Below are positions 20,101 to 34,300 of a stretch of 37,603 nt of DNA, piece by piece; positions within the stretch are counted from its first letter, which is position 1; every line of letters starts with the position of its first letter. The position numbers and the translations under genes are program-made. Source of the DNA: Temnopleurus reevesii (taxonomy: Eukaryota; Echinodermata; Echinoidea; Temnopleuroida; Temnopleuridae). A model generated the notes under the pieces. That model had not been told where the DNA came from and made no database searches. It saw only the letters and a list, made by a program, of their open reading frames with translations. The stretch covers positions 1 to 37,603 of the forward strand of contig BQKZ01004076.1 of NCBI GenBank assembly GCA_036244855.1, in the 5' to 3' direction.

Positions 20101-23100
20101 GCTGTAAGTTTATCTTCAAAGTTTATCTTCAGTTACAATATTATTCATCACCTTGAGAATATTCTATTTCAATTTGCAAATCACTGGGGAAACCGAAATG
20201 GTGAAACAGGAAATACTCGCAAATGTCAATCAGTTAGAACATGATGCAATGAATATAAAGACTTATAAATGATCTTTTCCAAGATATCCATAAACCATGA
20301 CAATCATTTGGTAACATTCATGTATGACGATGCAACAATGTATTGAATGATTATGATTTTTTGTTTTGTAAAAGCTTCAAAATCCTAATAGATTCATGAA
20401 AACACGCACTGAACATTACACACAAAAATAATATAACAATACAATACCTTTTTTTCATGAATTAAAACAGATATTATAATATATGAAACATACAAATATA
20501 TAGAAAAAATAAATAAGATAAAATGAATGTTCATACTATGTCCAAATATGTAAAACAGCAGATTTCTCAATGCAAAATATGCACAACTATATTATCACCT
20601 AAAATAAATAGAGAGATATAAAATGAGCTTTGTAGTGAATATCAAAATAATTCTCTCTTTCATGGATATAAGAACGTCACACAGAATGGCAAAAATTTAT
20701 GAGAACAAATAAACATTCAAAAGCTTTTATATCTTTGGTAGACTTGCTTCTATATTAAAGTAATGAATTTCATAAATAGGAACAAAACATGCAGGATAAA
20801 TTAATAGTAAAGATACTAACTACATGAACTCAATGCCTTTTCAACATGCAATGTAAAATAGGTCCCCTTCCCTCCTATTCCAGTTCTCATGCATGCATGC
20901 TTTTCGCACGCCCACAATCTCCCCTCCATCTCCTTCTCCTTGCTCTCTCCCTCTCTCTTAAAAATTCTGTGGGAGGTGCATTGACCTACGAAACATGGAC
21001 TACAGACATCTTTATTCCTTTCAAGTGAAGATCAGCCAACACATTTCAGCTCTCATGTCACCCAAAAATAAATTTACAGATTTACAGATCAATTTTTCAG
21101 CTTGAGCAAAGATATGGAAGAGACATTTAATACCCCTGACCGAGACCACCTAATATTTTGTCTCTAGCTCTTGTCGTGAATTTCAAATTTGTCAGCCGAT
21201 TTCCCACATAAAAAGACTACAGATCGCGAGTATTCCATGATTCATAGGTCCATGGGAGGTGTAAGTAGCAGATCACTTTCAAATCTACAGGCGATATTGG
21301 TGATGAATCACTAAACACCTGTTAGTCGGGTCATTTATCACCAAAGAAACTCTGCAAACCCTCTTTTTCACGTGAACAGAATGCAAAAAAGTCAAATAAT
21401 TGACAGTATTAAGAATCGTAATTCATGCAGTAATGCACTAAAGCAAAATCCTTCATATCATGTCAACAAAAGCAAAAAACTTCATATCATAAGAAAGAAT
21501 TTTTAAAATAATTATTATTCTAGAAAATCATATCCTTCAGCATTTGCAAGTCCTTTCTTTTTTATTTATTTTTTTATTTTTTTTTTACTGTATACAGACA
21601 ATTGCAGTAGGCACAGCAATACGCTAAAAACAAGAATACCACAGCACTTTATTAGTACAAGGAAGTCTCAAGATTTCTTTCAAACGTGGAGTAACTTGTA
21701 TTTGCCTGGTTGGCGAATCGGATATTGTTCCCAAATTTAAATCAAATACAAAGCGCTTTGTTGTGAGTCTACATTTTGGCCGTGGATTTGTATGTGTCTG
21801 ATTCTGACATAAAGTTATGATAGGGTGTATACATGTATACCAGTATTTGTATGGTATTACTAAGATACTGTGATGAATGAGTATGAAGCATTTTGGAGAC
21901 ATATAGAATGATATGTTTTAAACAGAGTGCAGTGCTGCGCCTTGAGCACATTATTCATGTGGAATCTGGCGCATTATATGTACNNNNNNNNNNNNNNNNN
22001 NNNNNNNNNNNNNNNNNNNNNNNNNNNNNNNNNNNNNNNNNNNNNNNNNNNNNNNNNNNNNNNNNNNNNNNNNNNNNNNNNNNNNNNNNNNNNNNNNNNN
22101 NNNNNNNNNNNNNNNNNNNNNNNNNNNNNNNNNNNNNNNNNNNNNNNNNNNNNNNNNNNNNNNNNNNNNNNNNNNNNNNNNNNNNNNNNNNNNNNNNNNN
22201 NNNNNNNNNNNNNNNNNNNNNNNNNNNNNNNNNNNNNNNNNNNNNNNNNNNNNNNNNNNNNNNNNNNNNNNNNNNNNNNNNNNCCTATTATTATTATTAT
22301 CATTATTATTAAATATCAAATGAAGTTCATAGTGTATTAATAAGGCTGTTGTGTGGGATCTAGCTCCCAAGGCTAAAAGCTTGCCTTGCAGCTCAATCTT
22401 GCAGTTTTTAATATCTCTATCCTTGGAATTAAAGAGAGCGTAAAGGCCATTGCAGTAGTCAAACCAAGAAGGGATTAAAAACGCTGACAGCAGGAGTTAT
22501 TGTATTTTTATGCCCAAACGTTCTGTGAAGACTGAGCTAGCCTTTAATGATAAATAATAATAATAATAATAATACTACTTCTACTACTACTACTACTACT
22601 ACTACTACTAATAATAATAATAATATTAATATTCAGTTCTTATATAGTACATAACACATAGCCATGGCATGTCCCTATGTGAACAACAGGGACAAAGGCA
22701 TTTGGACACAAAGGCATTTGGACAAAGTAAACAACTTGATTCAATCTTTCACAATAGCTAGATACACACAAAAAATCCCCTCCCTCTTATTCTGCTGAAA
22801 TCTGTAAAACACATGTCGCATAATGAATAGTGAGGGTACTTTTTTTGTGTATATCTAGCTATTGCGAATGAAGTTGTTTACTTTCTCCAAAATACTTTGT
22901 CCCATCTGCTCATAGTGTACTCTCGGCGTCTCCGAGGGTTAAAGAGTTAACATGCAGAAGCACATGCAAACAGACAGGAACGACTATTTTGACATCCTAG
23001 AGCAATTGCAGACCTATCGCACACATATGACTAATGAGTCACTAATACATGCGTCTTAACATGTGTGAAGGGGCCCTTGTATTTCTAATGTTAAACATGT

Positions 23101-26100
23101 GATAGATTATATATAGATATAAATAGTTAGCATATGCATCATGGATCATGGGTTTATTAATATCTTTTATATCGCATTAACAGATTAATGTATGTGTATG
23201 TAAGCAGATCACAGATGTACACAAGAGTTGGTTGTAATATATCAGTTGCTCTGTGCTAATAATTGTACCATTGTATGAGAAATTGTTTAACATATATACA
23301 CTGTAAATGAATACTTGAATTTTAACAAATGAATAAATGTATTTACATGTATGACGTTGCATAAATATACTTTTTTTTAAATATAGAGTCATGTATACAT
23401 ATTTAATACTGTTTCAATTATGTGAACAACAGAAAAAATGAAATTTTGAGGGCCATCCATTCTCTTTCCTACCAATCTTGTGGCATTTAATTCATTACCT
23501 ACATGTAGACCCAATATCCCACATAAGGAAGGAAAAATCCACCCTTACCCAATAACCTCCCCTTACTTTTCTCTTTCTCTCATTCTTCCCCTTTTCCTTG
23601 GTCAATTTCAATTGCAATTTAGTACATCACACAGTTCAAAACACACAAGAAGAAAACAAAATATCAAAAGTAAAGAAAAAAAAACTTTCCCCAAATCTGG
23701 AAAATATAATTATTTGAAATACTGGAATATTCCTTGGTCAAGGTTCTACAAGCAAATACTCCCACTGCAATATTTGCAGACCCTCAGAATTAATTAATAG
23801 ATGACTGAATATGAAATAAAATAAGGGTGAAGGAACTGGAAGTATGTATAGTATACATTTCCAAAGAGTACAGGACAAAAATGAAATGCACAACTGAAAG
23901 AAAAAGCAACAACCAAAAACAAGGTAGTCAAGAAAGTATGGAGCTTGAAGATTCTAATGCCTGAATAAAAAAAAGGTGGTTTAACTTTAATAGTCCAAGG
24001 TCTAAACCTGGCAGAGCCATAGCATGGGAAAATTTACATGTAAATGCCAAATAGGTGCGTCCATTGGGCCAAATTTATGTGTACGTGCTAAATCAAGCAT
24101 GTTAATGTGTAAAGTTTCCCATGCCAGGGTTGTGTACCAGGTTTAGACCATGGAATGAAATAAACCACCTTTGTGAATTCTGACCCAATAATTTTTAAAG
24201 CACTTTTCCTCCTCAAATCATGCTACTCCTTATAAAGAAGGTACTTAAAAAATGTTTCCAAACTATTAGTAAAAAATCTTTCTACTTCAGTAATTATTTA
24301 TTTCCAATCTATCTATTACTTCCAGATGATACACTTCTAATGAATACAAAATTAAAATTGGTAGCCTTTGTGCAGCTGATATCATGGTAATTGAAGTGTT
24401 CTATGTGATCTAATCTCCTGTACTCGCCCTTGCATGCAAAAATAGAGGAATATCGAGCAGATCGGAGCAAAATATAGGTGATTGACCCCCTGTGATTGAT
24501 TCAATATATAGTTCTTCAATAAAGATCCATGTTGTAATTAATGACAGAACATGAAACTCTGAGCGGGGATCCCCCACAGCTCATGGATAATGCGTAAAGG
24601 TGATCTCTTGGTTTTAATTTTCAACCAATCTCTAGAATAGTGCTAAATTTCTAGTCTGTTTGCGAGGGTCTACAAAAAAAACTATGAGCCACTGAAGTTT
24701 GAAACTTCAACCTAAACTCAAAGTTTAGCAAATGTGTGTGAACATAGACAATTTATCTACCAGAGAAGAGAAGCATTCTTTTCCTTGTTCTATAAAGAAA
24801 TGTAGGTATTGTATCTGTTGCTGAAAAATAGGCACTCTTCATTCTATTGCATGCTTGAGTCATTGTGAAGACTCGAATGGGGAGTACTTTTTCCCCAATT
24901 CTTTTTTGTGTGTGTAAAACTCCCATACTTTCTAGGCCACCTGAAACACTACAAACTACAAAATCGCTACAAGAAACTCATTCTCAATTCACACAATGTT
25001 CTAACTACATGGAATCCATTCTTACCTCATACTATCATCAAGTCAAATGGGGATAGTTAGAAAGGGAAGAAAATTATAAAAATGGGTAATATTGTCAAAT
25101 AAAAGAGAAAATTAGTATATATCTACTTCATGGAGATATTATCAAGTGTTAGATTACTAGTATTTGAGCTATAGAAAAGCATTATTATACAAGAAAGTAA
25201 GAAATATAATCATTTCATTCCATATTTCATTCAGCAAGTCATCAGAAATCAATGCATGCAATTTATAGGTAAATTGCAATGGGGTCAAAGGAAATATAAA
25301 TTAGTATTATGGGTTGAATCAAGCTATGTAATATTGGGATAAATCATTAATACTACAAACTGCTTTAAAAGTGTTATGACATTAGAAGAAATATTAGGAT
25401 AATATGAGCTAAACCAAAAGAACAAGAGTATGTGGTAACTTTCCTTCTTACATTCATTTTTCTAAATCCAATACTTGGGAAAGGATTATTTATCTACTAT
25501 TTATTCATTTATCCATTCATCCACCAAAATATTAATGAATAATGAACAACATAAAGAGCGGAACAGATACACTGGGACAACCGTGGTTGCAATTTTCAAA
25601 CTGAGAGTCTTAATTTGTTTCCAGCAGCAAGTTATGAAAAGATAATCTTTCCCAAATTAGCACTATATGTGATAATTTTGACATTGATGTTTTTATATAA
25701 AGTTACTAGAAAACTTCAGCAATTAATTAGGTTATCAATCATCTTTAAAAGTGGCTACAAAATGAAACAATTAAATCAAAGAGACAGGCACTCAAATGTA
25801 TCTGTTGGCCAGATAAGCAGACATTTAAGTCATGCTTTGTAAATTAAGTGTAGTCAACAGAAACAATAACAATGCTAGCTTCCGACATAAAACAAAACAT
25901 TGATACATGTACCTTCACCATTTACTATAATATATTGGAATATGAAATAATCACAAACAAGGGATAACATATTTTGTGATGAAAGACTCTCAACCTGGCC
26001 TTTTTGTTTCACAGAGTTGGTTATTATCTACAGCAAGTATGCATACATCAACAGAATCAAGACAAAACACTTACAAATAGTAGACTTTCCAAGAAAAATG

Positions 26101-29100
26101 AACAAAATAAGGATGTACACCATGGATAACACACAGTGTAAATGTAGGCCAATAATTCATGCACCTGTTCATGGGGCCCCTTTTAATTAATGATATGGAC
26201 GTAAATTCGATATGTAATGGAACAATAAAAATAGACATTAAAAAGATAAAGTACGAAGGATGAAATAACATATTGTGGAGGGGAAAAAGATATTCATAGG
26301 GTGAGAAAATGAGAAGAGTTCTCAGTATTATATTTGATTTATCTTAACCTAGAATATGCTGAAGTCTATACAAAATACAATTGGGAAAAAAAATATAATC
26401 ATTGGAAAATGAATAAAACAAATTTTCCATGTTTCATTGAAATTGAATATCATTGATCAGAATATCAATGTTGTTGCTATGTTGGGTCTCATTGTGTCTA
26501 TGCAGTGTAGTCCCATCTTTATTTGATGGTAATTTAGACTACATTGGAAACTCACCATAAAGAGATTTACAGTTTATATAAATGATATAAATCATACGAT
26601 TGATTTAGGATTTCGCTATGATTCCTACGTTTGATCTTTATTTTACGCTTGATTAATCAATCATAAGTACACTTGATAAATCTTTTACATTACAGGGCCA
26701 TAATATTCCTGACATAAAGAGATAATAATCAGGTCTTGGTTCTTTAACATATTTGGTTTTTTTACCCCCACTATAAACAAGATTACAGCTATTACAAGGT
26801 ATTTTGATTGGTCCCAAACACCTTGTTATATTGAGTTTACAATGCAATAACCAGAAGAGAATCATGTACATATCTAGCAGTTTCAACATTTCGAGGGATT
26901 GATTATTTAACAGAAGACATTTAAATGAAACACTCATACCACAGGTCCGAGAGTGTTTTGATTTTCAACATAGATGTTTACATGTATGTATTCTCTTTCA
27001 CTGATCAAATCTGTTTTCAAGATGTTTTAACTTTACAAGAATATGGTTAAAATTAGATCTGATGGGATGGTTAAATGAATACATGCATAAATACACCAAC
27101 AGGAGGTTTTCACATAATACATTTGCCAATAACAAGAAGTTGGATTTTTTTATAGGCCAGCGATTGACAAAGCTACTTACTTTTCGTGAATTCTATTAGA
27201 ATAGAAGATAGAAAATATAGAATTTATGAAATCACAGTATGGAAAAAAGATAAGAAAAAGCACCACAACTTAAAAATAAATGAAATTAAATATCGTAGTT
27301 TGAAACTGACGTTTAGAAAGATATTGAAAGAACATTTCAGAGTGGAAAGGCAAGAAAGCTAAGGATGTTTGCCAGCACCAACAAGGATTGTACAGAAGTG
27401 ACCTGAGTGCTATATCAAAAACTGTGAAAAGAACGCTACTTGTCAAAATTATATGCTTACATGTACTTGTTATCACTATAAAATGTAGGAAATAGGATCA
27501 CAGAGGGATCCATGACCCACATTTACTGTTCTGACTATTTATAGTAGTATCGGGTAGCAAATGATGGTGACACGCACTGCATATTATAATAGATGCACAG
27601 AACTTCATGAAGCTAGACAACTAAATCTAAATAGAAAAATAGCACTGCTTTTTTTTAGTATAAAGTTATTTGTCTAAAAAGTCAAAATATCTAACATTAA
27701 CAAGCCCATTACATACTACAAATATACTATATACTGGACCGTAGACAGTTCAAATGTATGCAGAACAATTTTCTAAAATTAGCACAAAAATATGAGTATA
27801 ATGTTACAACAAATGTGATATTTGTGTCTAAATTTAGACCCCCTTGTGAGAAAAGACCACAGTGGATTAAAAGTTCTCAATACAATTTGTAAATGATTGT
27901 TTAGTAAGTGGATGAATTGTGTTAGGCATCTAAAACTGCTTGTAAATAATTGAACTTGAAAAATAATTGAATTGATTTAACACACAACAATAAGTCACTA
28001 ATGACTACCAAAAGGCAATGCCAACATCTTAAGAACATAAAATAGATAAATCACCTTAAATGGCCATTCTTATAACGATCAAATACAACATCATCCATAT
28101 TATTAATCAGAAATAAATACGAGTTCAAATTAGCATGAAATCAAGCTCATTAATAAAAAGTTCCTCCCTGGCAATTTTTAGAGTGTACATGTATGTAATG
28201 TTGAAGGAGGTACATGTACATTATGGAAGTAAAAATAATCTTGCTGCACCCTATATAAAATCCATTTAGTTTCATATCAATTAAAATTAGGGGCATGTAC
28301 AAGTTAAAATCTGCCTGTGAAGAGAAAGTATGAATTAATGATGAAGATGATAGGTGATGATGGGGGTGAGGCAAAATAAAGGAGGAGCATGCATGGAGCA
28401 CAACTCACCAGTTTAATTTGACGACCAAAAACAGATGCACGTTTAAAATCAAGGGTTGTGGTAGGGGAGTTATTAGATGAAGCCTACAAAGGAAACAAGA
28501 TTCACCAGAATACAATACATGCATCAAACACAATTGACACTAAAACTAATACTTCATTCACACTTATACAGTGAACAGCTGGGCACACATCAGATTTTTT
28601 TTCTAGTCATGAAAGAAAAAAGATCAGAGCGGTGTTTCACCAAGATATGAGAGACTTTAAGAACGACTTTATAAATGACTGGTATCAGTTCTTGCGCTGA
28701 ATAAACATAATTCAATTATCATTGAGCACAAGAAGGGACATCAGTCATTCTTAAAGCCATTATAAGGGTCTTTCTTATCTTGTTGAAACACAGTCCAGTC
28801 GTTTACAAAAGACTTTAAGAAGGACTGGTATCAGTTCTTATGCTGAATATGCATAATATGATCGATCATTGAGCACAAGAAGGGATATCAATCGTTCTTG
28901 AAACAAAGCCCAGGAGAGTAAAATTTGACATGAAAAGAATTTTGGGGGTGTTAACTAACTCAGTACCGGCTAAACATCGGATGAGTGCAAATGGTATAAA
29001 CAGTCAAACATTTCACTTATAAAAAAAATGCTTTAGATTCAAGTATGCACGATCTGGCACAAGATTCACAAAAATACACACAACAAGAGTTATATTAGAA

Positions 29101-31249
29101 TTCTATCTATAAACAAATTGTACAACTATGAAAGATGCATAGCTAAAAAAATCTTCAAAAATTTGATTCTAAAAGCACAAGCATTTATCAAAATTATTCA
29201 AATTTTAAAAAAAAATGAAATACTAAGACTGAATTGCTGACTGAGGAATAAAAAAAAATCTTCAAATTCATTATTGAAATCATTGCACAAGTAAATGCAG
29301 CAACAATAACACAAAATAATTTGCACTAAGCTGCAACAACATCAAAGCACAGAACATTTGGGATTCCATTAGGTAATTTTGACAAAACACAAGGTCCACA
29401 AAACTGCATGCAAATGAACAAATCTTACTAATGACCAAGGTAAAACCACTTCATATTCATCATGCACTTCAAAATGTGATGATACGAATTTAAGTGAATT
29501 CAACATTTATGACACAAAATGCCTGCAATCATTGGGTATCCTTAATAACCATGTAACCACACAATACATAAATTATGAAATCTGCACCTCCGCATATGTC
29601 ATCCAGTAAAAACATAGCGACATGTGTGTTAATACTAGTAATATGATTCTTTAAAAAACACCTCATTCATAAATAATATGTAATCCACAAAAGCTATAAT
29701 TAAAACCAGAAATCTATTAGCATAAAAGCTTGATAAACTTTGCAATTTGATGAAGGTTCAATTCACTCAAGCTTAATAAATATTCCTATTAAAGCCTTCA
29801 TGAGAATATTTCGTGAAGTACCAATTCTTTGCTTGAAGATTTAAAATTTTAGTAAAAACCATGTGTAATAAAGTTTCAAATCAATCAAAATGTTCTAATT
29901 CTACGAAAACACATCTATTAATGTACACCAAACAGAGCTTGTCACTAGGACAACACACTGTGGGTAAAACAGGTATAACTGCAACTCTGAAAAAAGTGCA
30001 GAGAACAAAAAAGAAAACTTTTCATTCCACCTCTACCTTTCTTGAACCGATGGAAAGTGAGCGAACAAATTTCTGTGAAAAACAGCAATTTTTTCATGAA
30101 ACACACTCTACTTTTTATGACAAGATATTGCAAAAAACGATACAAAAAATTGGGAGAAGTTGATCAGAGGACACATTACACGTTTCAATATCCTGGAGTT
30201 TGAGCCAAAAGATGAAAATATGATAAACTATATGTTATACAATTATGTAAAAATATATTTCAAGATATCCAATGATGCACCTTGGGAAAGGAAACAATTT
30301 TAATCTTGCATAAAAGTGACTTAAGACTCACCTCAAATGATTTGGATGTTTCTGGTTTATCTGCAATTAGAATATGAATGAAAGCATATAATTAGGTTAA
30401 CAATGAAACTTTACCCTTTGTAATCTTAAAAATGGAATAAAAAACATATAAACTTTGCAACAAAAACTCAATCGATTCAATTTAATGCTATTGTATGATA
30501 TGTTATTGTCTAATTAAGGGAAATTCTTCTTGCTCACAAAACAATGGATATACGAAGAACACTATATGCCTTATTACATTACACAAAATTATTCAAATAA
30601 AGACACAAAATTATCATGAAATGACGGAAAGGCCAATTTAAAAAAAAAATGAAATAAAGGTACATAGACACAATTCAAAATGAGTTAAGTGTCACTCTTA
30701 AATGAGTATTTGAAATTTTAATCAAGTTTGGATACATCTGTAAATGACCAAATGCAACAGTTTTTAATGTCATCAAACATATTGCAATAAAGGTTGCAAG
30801 TTAGTGATTTCTTTTATTGAAATAACTCTCTCACTTCATGACACATCCCGAAAAGTGCAACCATTCTGAAATGATACAAGTAGATAAAGATATCTATTAT
30901 GTGTAACTAATGTGTTGACTATCATATCTATAACCCTAAATTACAACTGAATGACTTCATTCTTTCAATGGGATATTTACCTTCAGATACAGGAGACAGA
31001 TTGATACTAACTGCTCTCTCATTGGAGGAGGGCTGAAAGCAAGGAAACAATGGACAAAGAATTATTAGAATTCAAGAGATGCTTTATGTGCCAAGGATGG
31101 TAAAAGGGATATGGTACAAATTATGAAAATAAGTCATCATCATCACCATCATAATCATCAATGTCATTGTCATCATAATCATCATTGTCATCATCATAAT
31201 CATCATCATCATCATCATCATCTTCATCATCAATATCATCATCATCTTC

Positions 31250-31319
<70 letters not shown>

Positions 31320-34300
31320 CCAACACCATCACCATCATCATCACCATCACCATCATCATCATCATCTTCATCATCATCACAGTCACTACCACCATCATCA
31401 ACACCACCACAATCATACCTTTTTGTGAAACTCCACCACTGGAACATTATCTTCCCCTGAAGCCTCCCCGTTACCATCAAGACCCTGCTCCCTCCGCCTC
31501 CTACTGGTGGCCACGAGGATCCTTCTGGCTCTTCCGACCTTCTTCTCCAGCATGAATGCTAGCTCTGTTCTCTGAACCGAACCAATTAGCACCATCGACT
31601 CTGCATGATTCAAAGAAGGCATATTACTGAGTGGACAAGGAGAAATGTCTTGCTGTTGCTTACAATCATCACAATCAGCTGAACGCAGAAAACCTTGAGC
31701 TCTTCATTACAGTTCAATGAACAGCAAACATCACATGTTACCTAAAACCATTGTACCAAACAGCTATCACTATTACCTTGTACTTGTACTTGTGGTTTTC
31801 CTTCCTCCGGTGTGCGGAGATCGACGGCGTCAGGCCGTGGGCTTGTCGGGTGGTAGAACATGACATCTGGTCAGGGGAGTTGTTCGAGGCATTGTTGTCG
31901 GAGTAGGTGGATTTTAAGGATAAAGCGCAGACAGTGGGAGGTCAGGGAGGAGGAGGTAGAGAGAGGCAGGTTGGGTGGGGGGGAGAAGAATTGAGGTGGA
32001 GAAAGCTTCAGGGTCTTCTGTATTTAGGTCATTAGAGATGGAAGCAGGCAGGTCAAATGCCTCAATACAAGAGCGGAGGTTGAGATGATGTTCAAGCAGT
32101 ATTGGGCAGGTGGCAAGGAAGTGAGGTGTATCTTCATCCTCCAAGGCGCATAGTTTGCATCTGGGGTTGGAGGACTTGCCGATTGTCACAAGCCTGCTTT
32201 GAGTCGGGTAGGTGGAGGTGAGAAGCTGGGCACGTAGAGTTAGGGCTCTGCGGAGATGAGGAGCAAGAGAGCATGGGTAGAGCAGTGGGATCTTCGGGAG
32301 AGATGGCAGATTCCTCCAGTGACTAAGAGATGTCTTCTTCTCAATCTCTTCTCTGGCATGCTCTAGCTGACTTTCGTGCACTGCTTTGTTGCAAGCAGCT
32401 TTCCACTTCCCATATGCAAAGTCCTTTGATAGAAGGGAGGGTAGAGGTGGCAGGTTGTATTTGGAGAGCAGCTTGGACCAGGCTGTAATTGTGGAGGTTG
32501 GAATGGCGAGGGCATGTAGGAATGTCCTAAATTCGAACCTGCTGTGGTCAATGTTCAGGAGCTGGCCGATGAGGAGAAGGGTGTTCAGCTCGATCGCTCT
32601 GGATAGGTCGAGGAGGTCAGTGAGGAGAAAGACAGCTGCATTGGCAGTACTGCGTGGGAGACCGAGGAGTTTCTTCATGAGGGAGTGTTGAGCTGAATCA
32701 AGTTTTCTGGCGGAGGATGTTGGAAGATTCAGTAGTTGGGCGCCATAGATCATGCGGGGTATGCAGAATGTCTTCCATAGCTTTGCGATGGTGTGTGGGA
32801 GGAAGAGGTTGTTGTCGGAGTTGCTGCCGATGATGGAGAACAATGTGTTGTACCCGATTCTGGAGATTCTGTGAATGTGGTCAAATGGGGTGGGAGACTT
32901 GATGATACCAAGGTGAGGATGGTTGCTGACCTCCTTGAGAATCACGCCGCCGATGTGAAATGACGGGTTTGGGTGTCGTGCAGGCTTGGGGTTGAAGACA
33001 AGAAGTGCGCTCTTTGATGGGTTGATTGAGTATTCCCACTTTGTGGCATATGAGTGGGCCAGATCCAGCATGGCTTGAAGCTCTGCCGCCGAGTTAGCTA
33101 GGAGGGCAACGTCGTCGGCCAGCACTATCACTCCAGCGTACCGGTTCTGGAAGTGGCAGCCAAGTCCTTCAAGCCGCAGTGACTTGATCAATCCATCTAT
33201 AAAGACGTTGTACAGGATGGGAGATAGGATACCGCCTTGTCGAACTCCCTTCTCTAGCGGAATAGTGGAGCTGATAGCATTGTTCCAGGGTACCTGGCTG
33301 TGGGCTTCCTGGTAAAGAGCAGACAGGGTAGCGAGAATGGGAGAGGAGATTGGGGTGTCTTGTAGCTTGGTGAAGAGGCCTTTGTGTGAGACAGAGTCAA
33401 ATGCTTTGTGGGCATCAAGGAGTGCAAGGTAGGTTGGCAAGCGAGTTGATGTGTTGGTTTCAATGGAGAGTTGCAGGGCTAAGGAAGTGAGGATGCAGGA
33501 TTTCCCTGCTTGAAACCCGAATTGAAGTTCGTCCGGGATATCGGCGGTTGAGAGGGGTTTAACTATGTGGGGTTTAAGGATGTTCTCCAAGAGCTTGGAC
33601 ATTGCAGAAGTGAGAGAGATGCCTCGATAGCTGCTGGGGTCGTGAATGGGTTTCCCTTTGCCTTTATATTATATTGCGATTATATTAAAGCAATTTGCAT
33701 GAATACAAAATCTTTTAATTACTGGTTGCATGAGGGATTAAAATTTTTCAGTAAATCTCAAGGCTCTTGTGGAAATTTGCTGCAACATGAAATCGCCACT
33801 TTCAATGTAACTGAAGCAACAAGCACTATGAGACCTCACAAAATTGCTGGTGGCATGAAATTTGCTCCTACCACAATCATTAAAGTCCTAATAAGCTTGG
33901 GGTGTGGTAGGAATTTGGGTTTTGGTAAAGATGGGGATTCTATTTCAAAATAATACAAGGATTAGGACTATAATCATAGCTGCCAACATGAGACAGTTGA
34001 AATTAGTAACAATTCACCCACAAATTAGTAATCTTCACATATCATAAATTGGAATGTATGGTAAATATGCTGTCAAAATTTGTAATCTCTTGTGAACTTT
34101 ACACATAACATTACAAATTTACGCCAAAAATTAATAATAATTACTAAAAATTATTACAGTTGGCAGCTATGTATAATTAAGCTTTAAGGATTAGGTTTGA
34201 GGTTATATTGTAAGTTTGACTTTTGCCAATTCTTGTATTACCTGGTGCATCCACCAATGGGAATGATGTCAATGATGAGTTGTTAAATAAGTTCTTTATA

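Noticed and set aside
31084..31480. Open frames of poly-Met, poly-His and poly-Asp
   Set aside because: Products of the (ATC)n microsatellite. The only coding sequence here is the channel exon at 31419-31600.
33567..33953. 128-codon plus-strand frame
   Set aside because: Half of it is antisense to the LINE reverse transcriptase and the rest is intron sequence with no family features.
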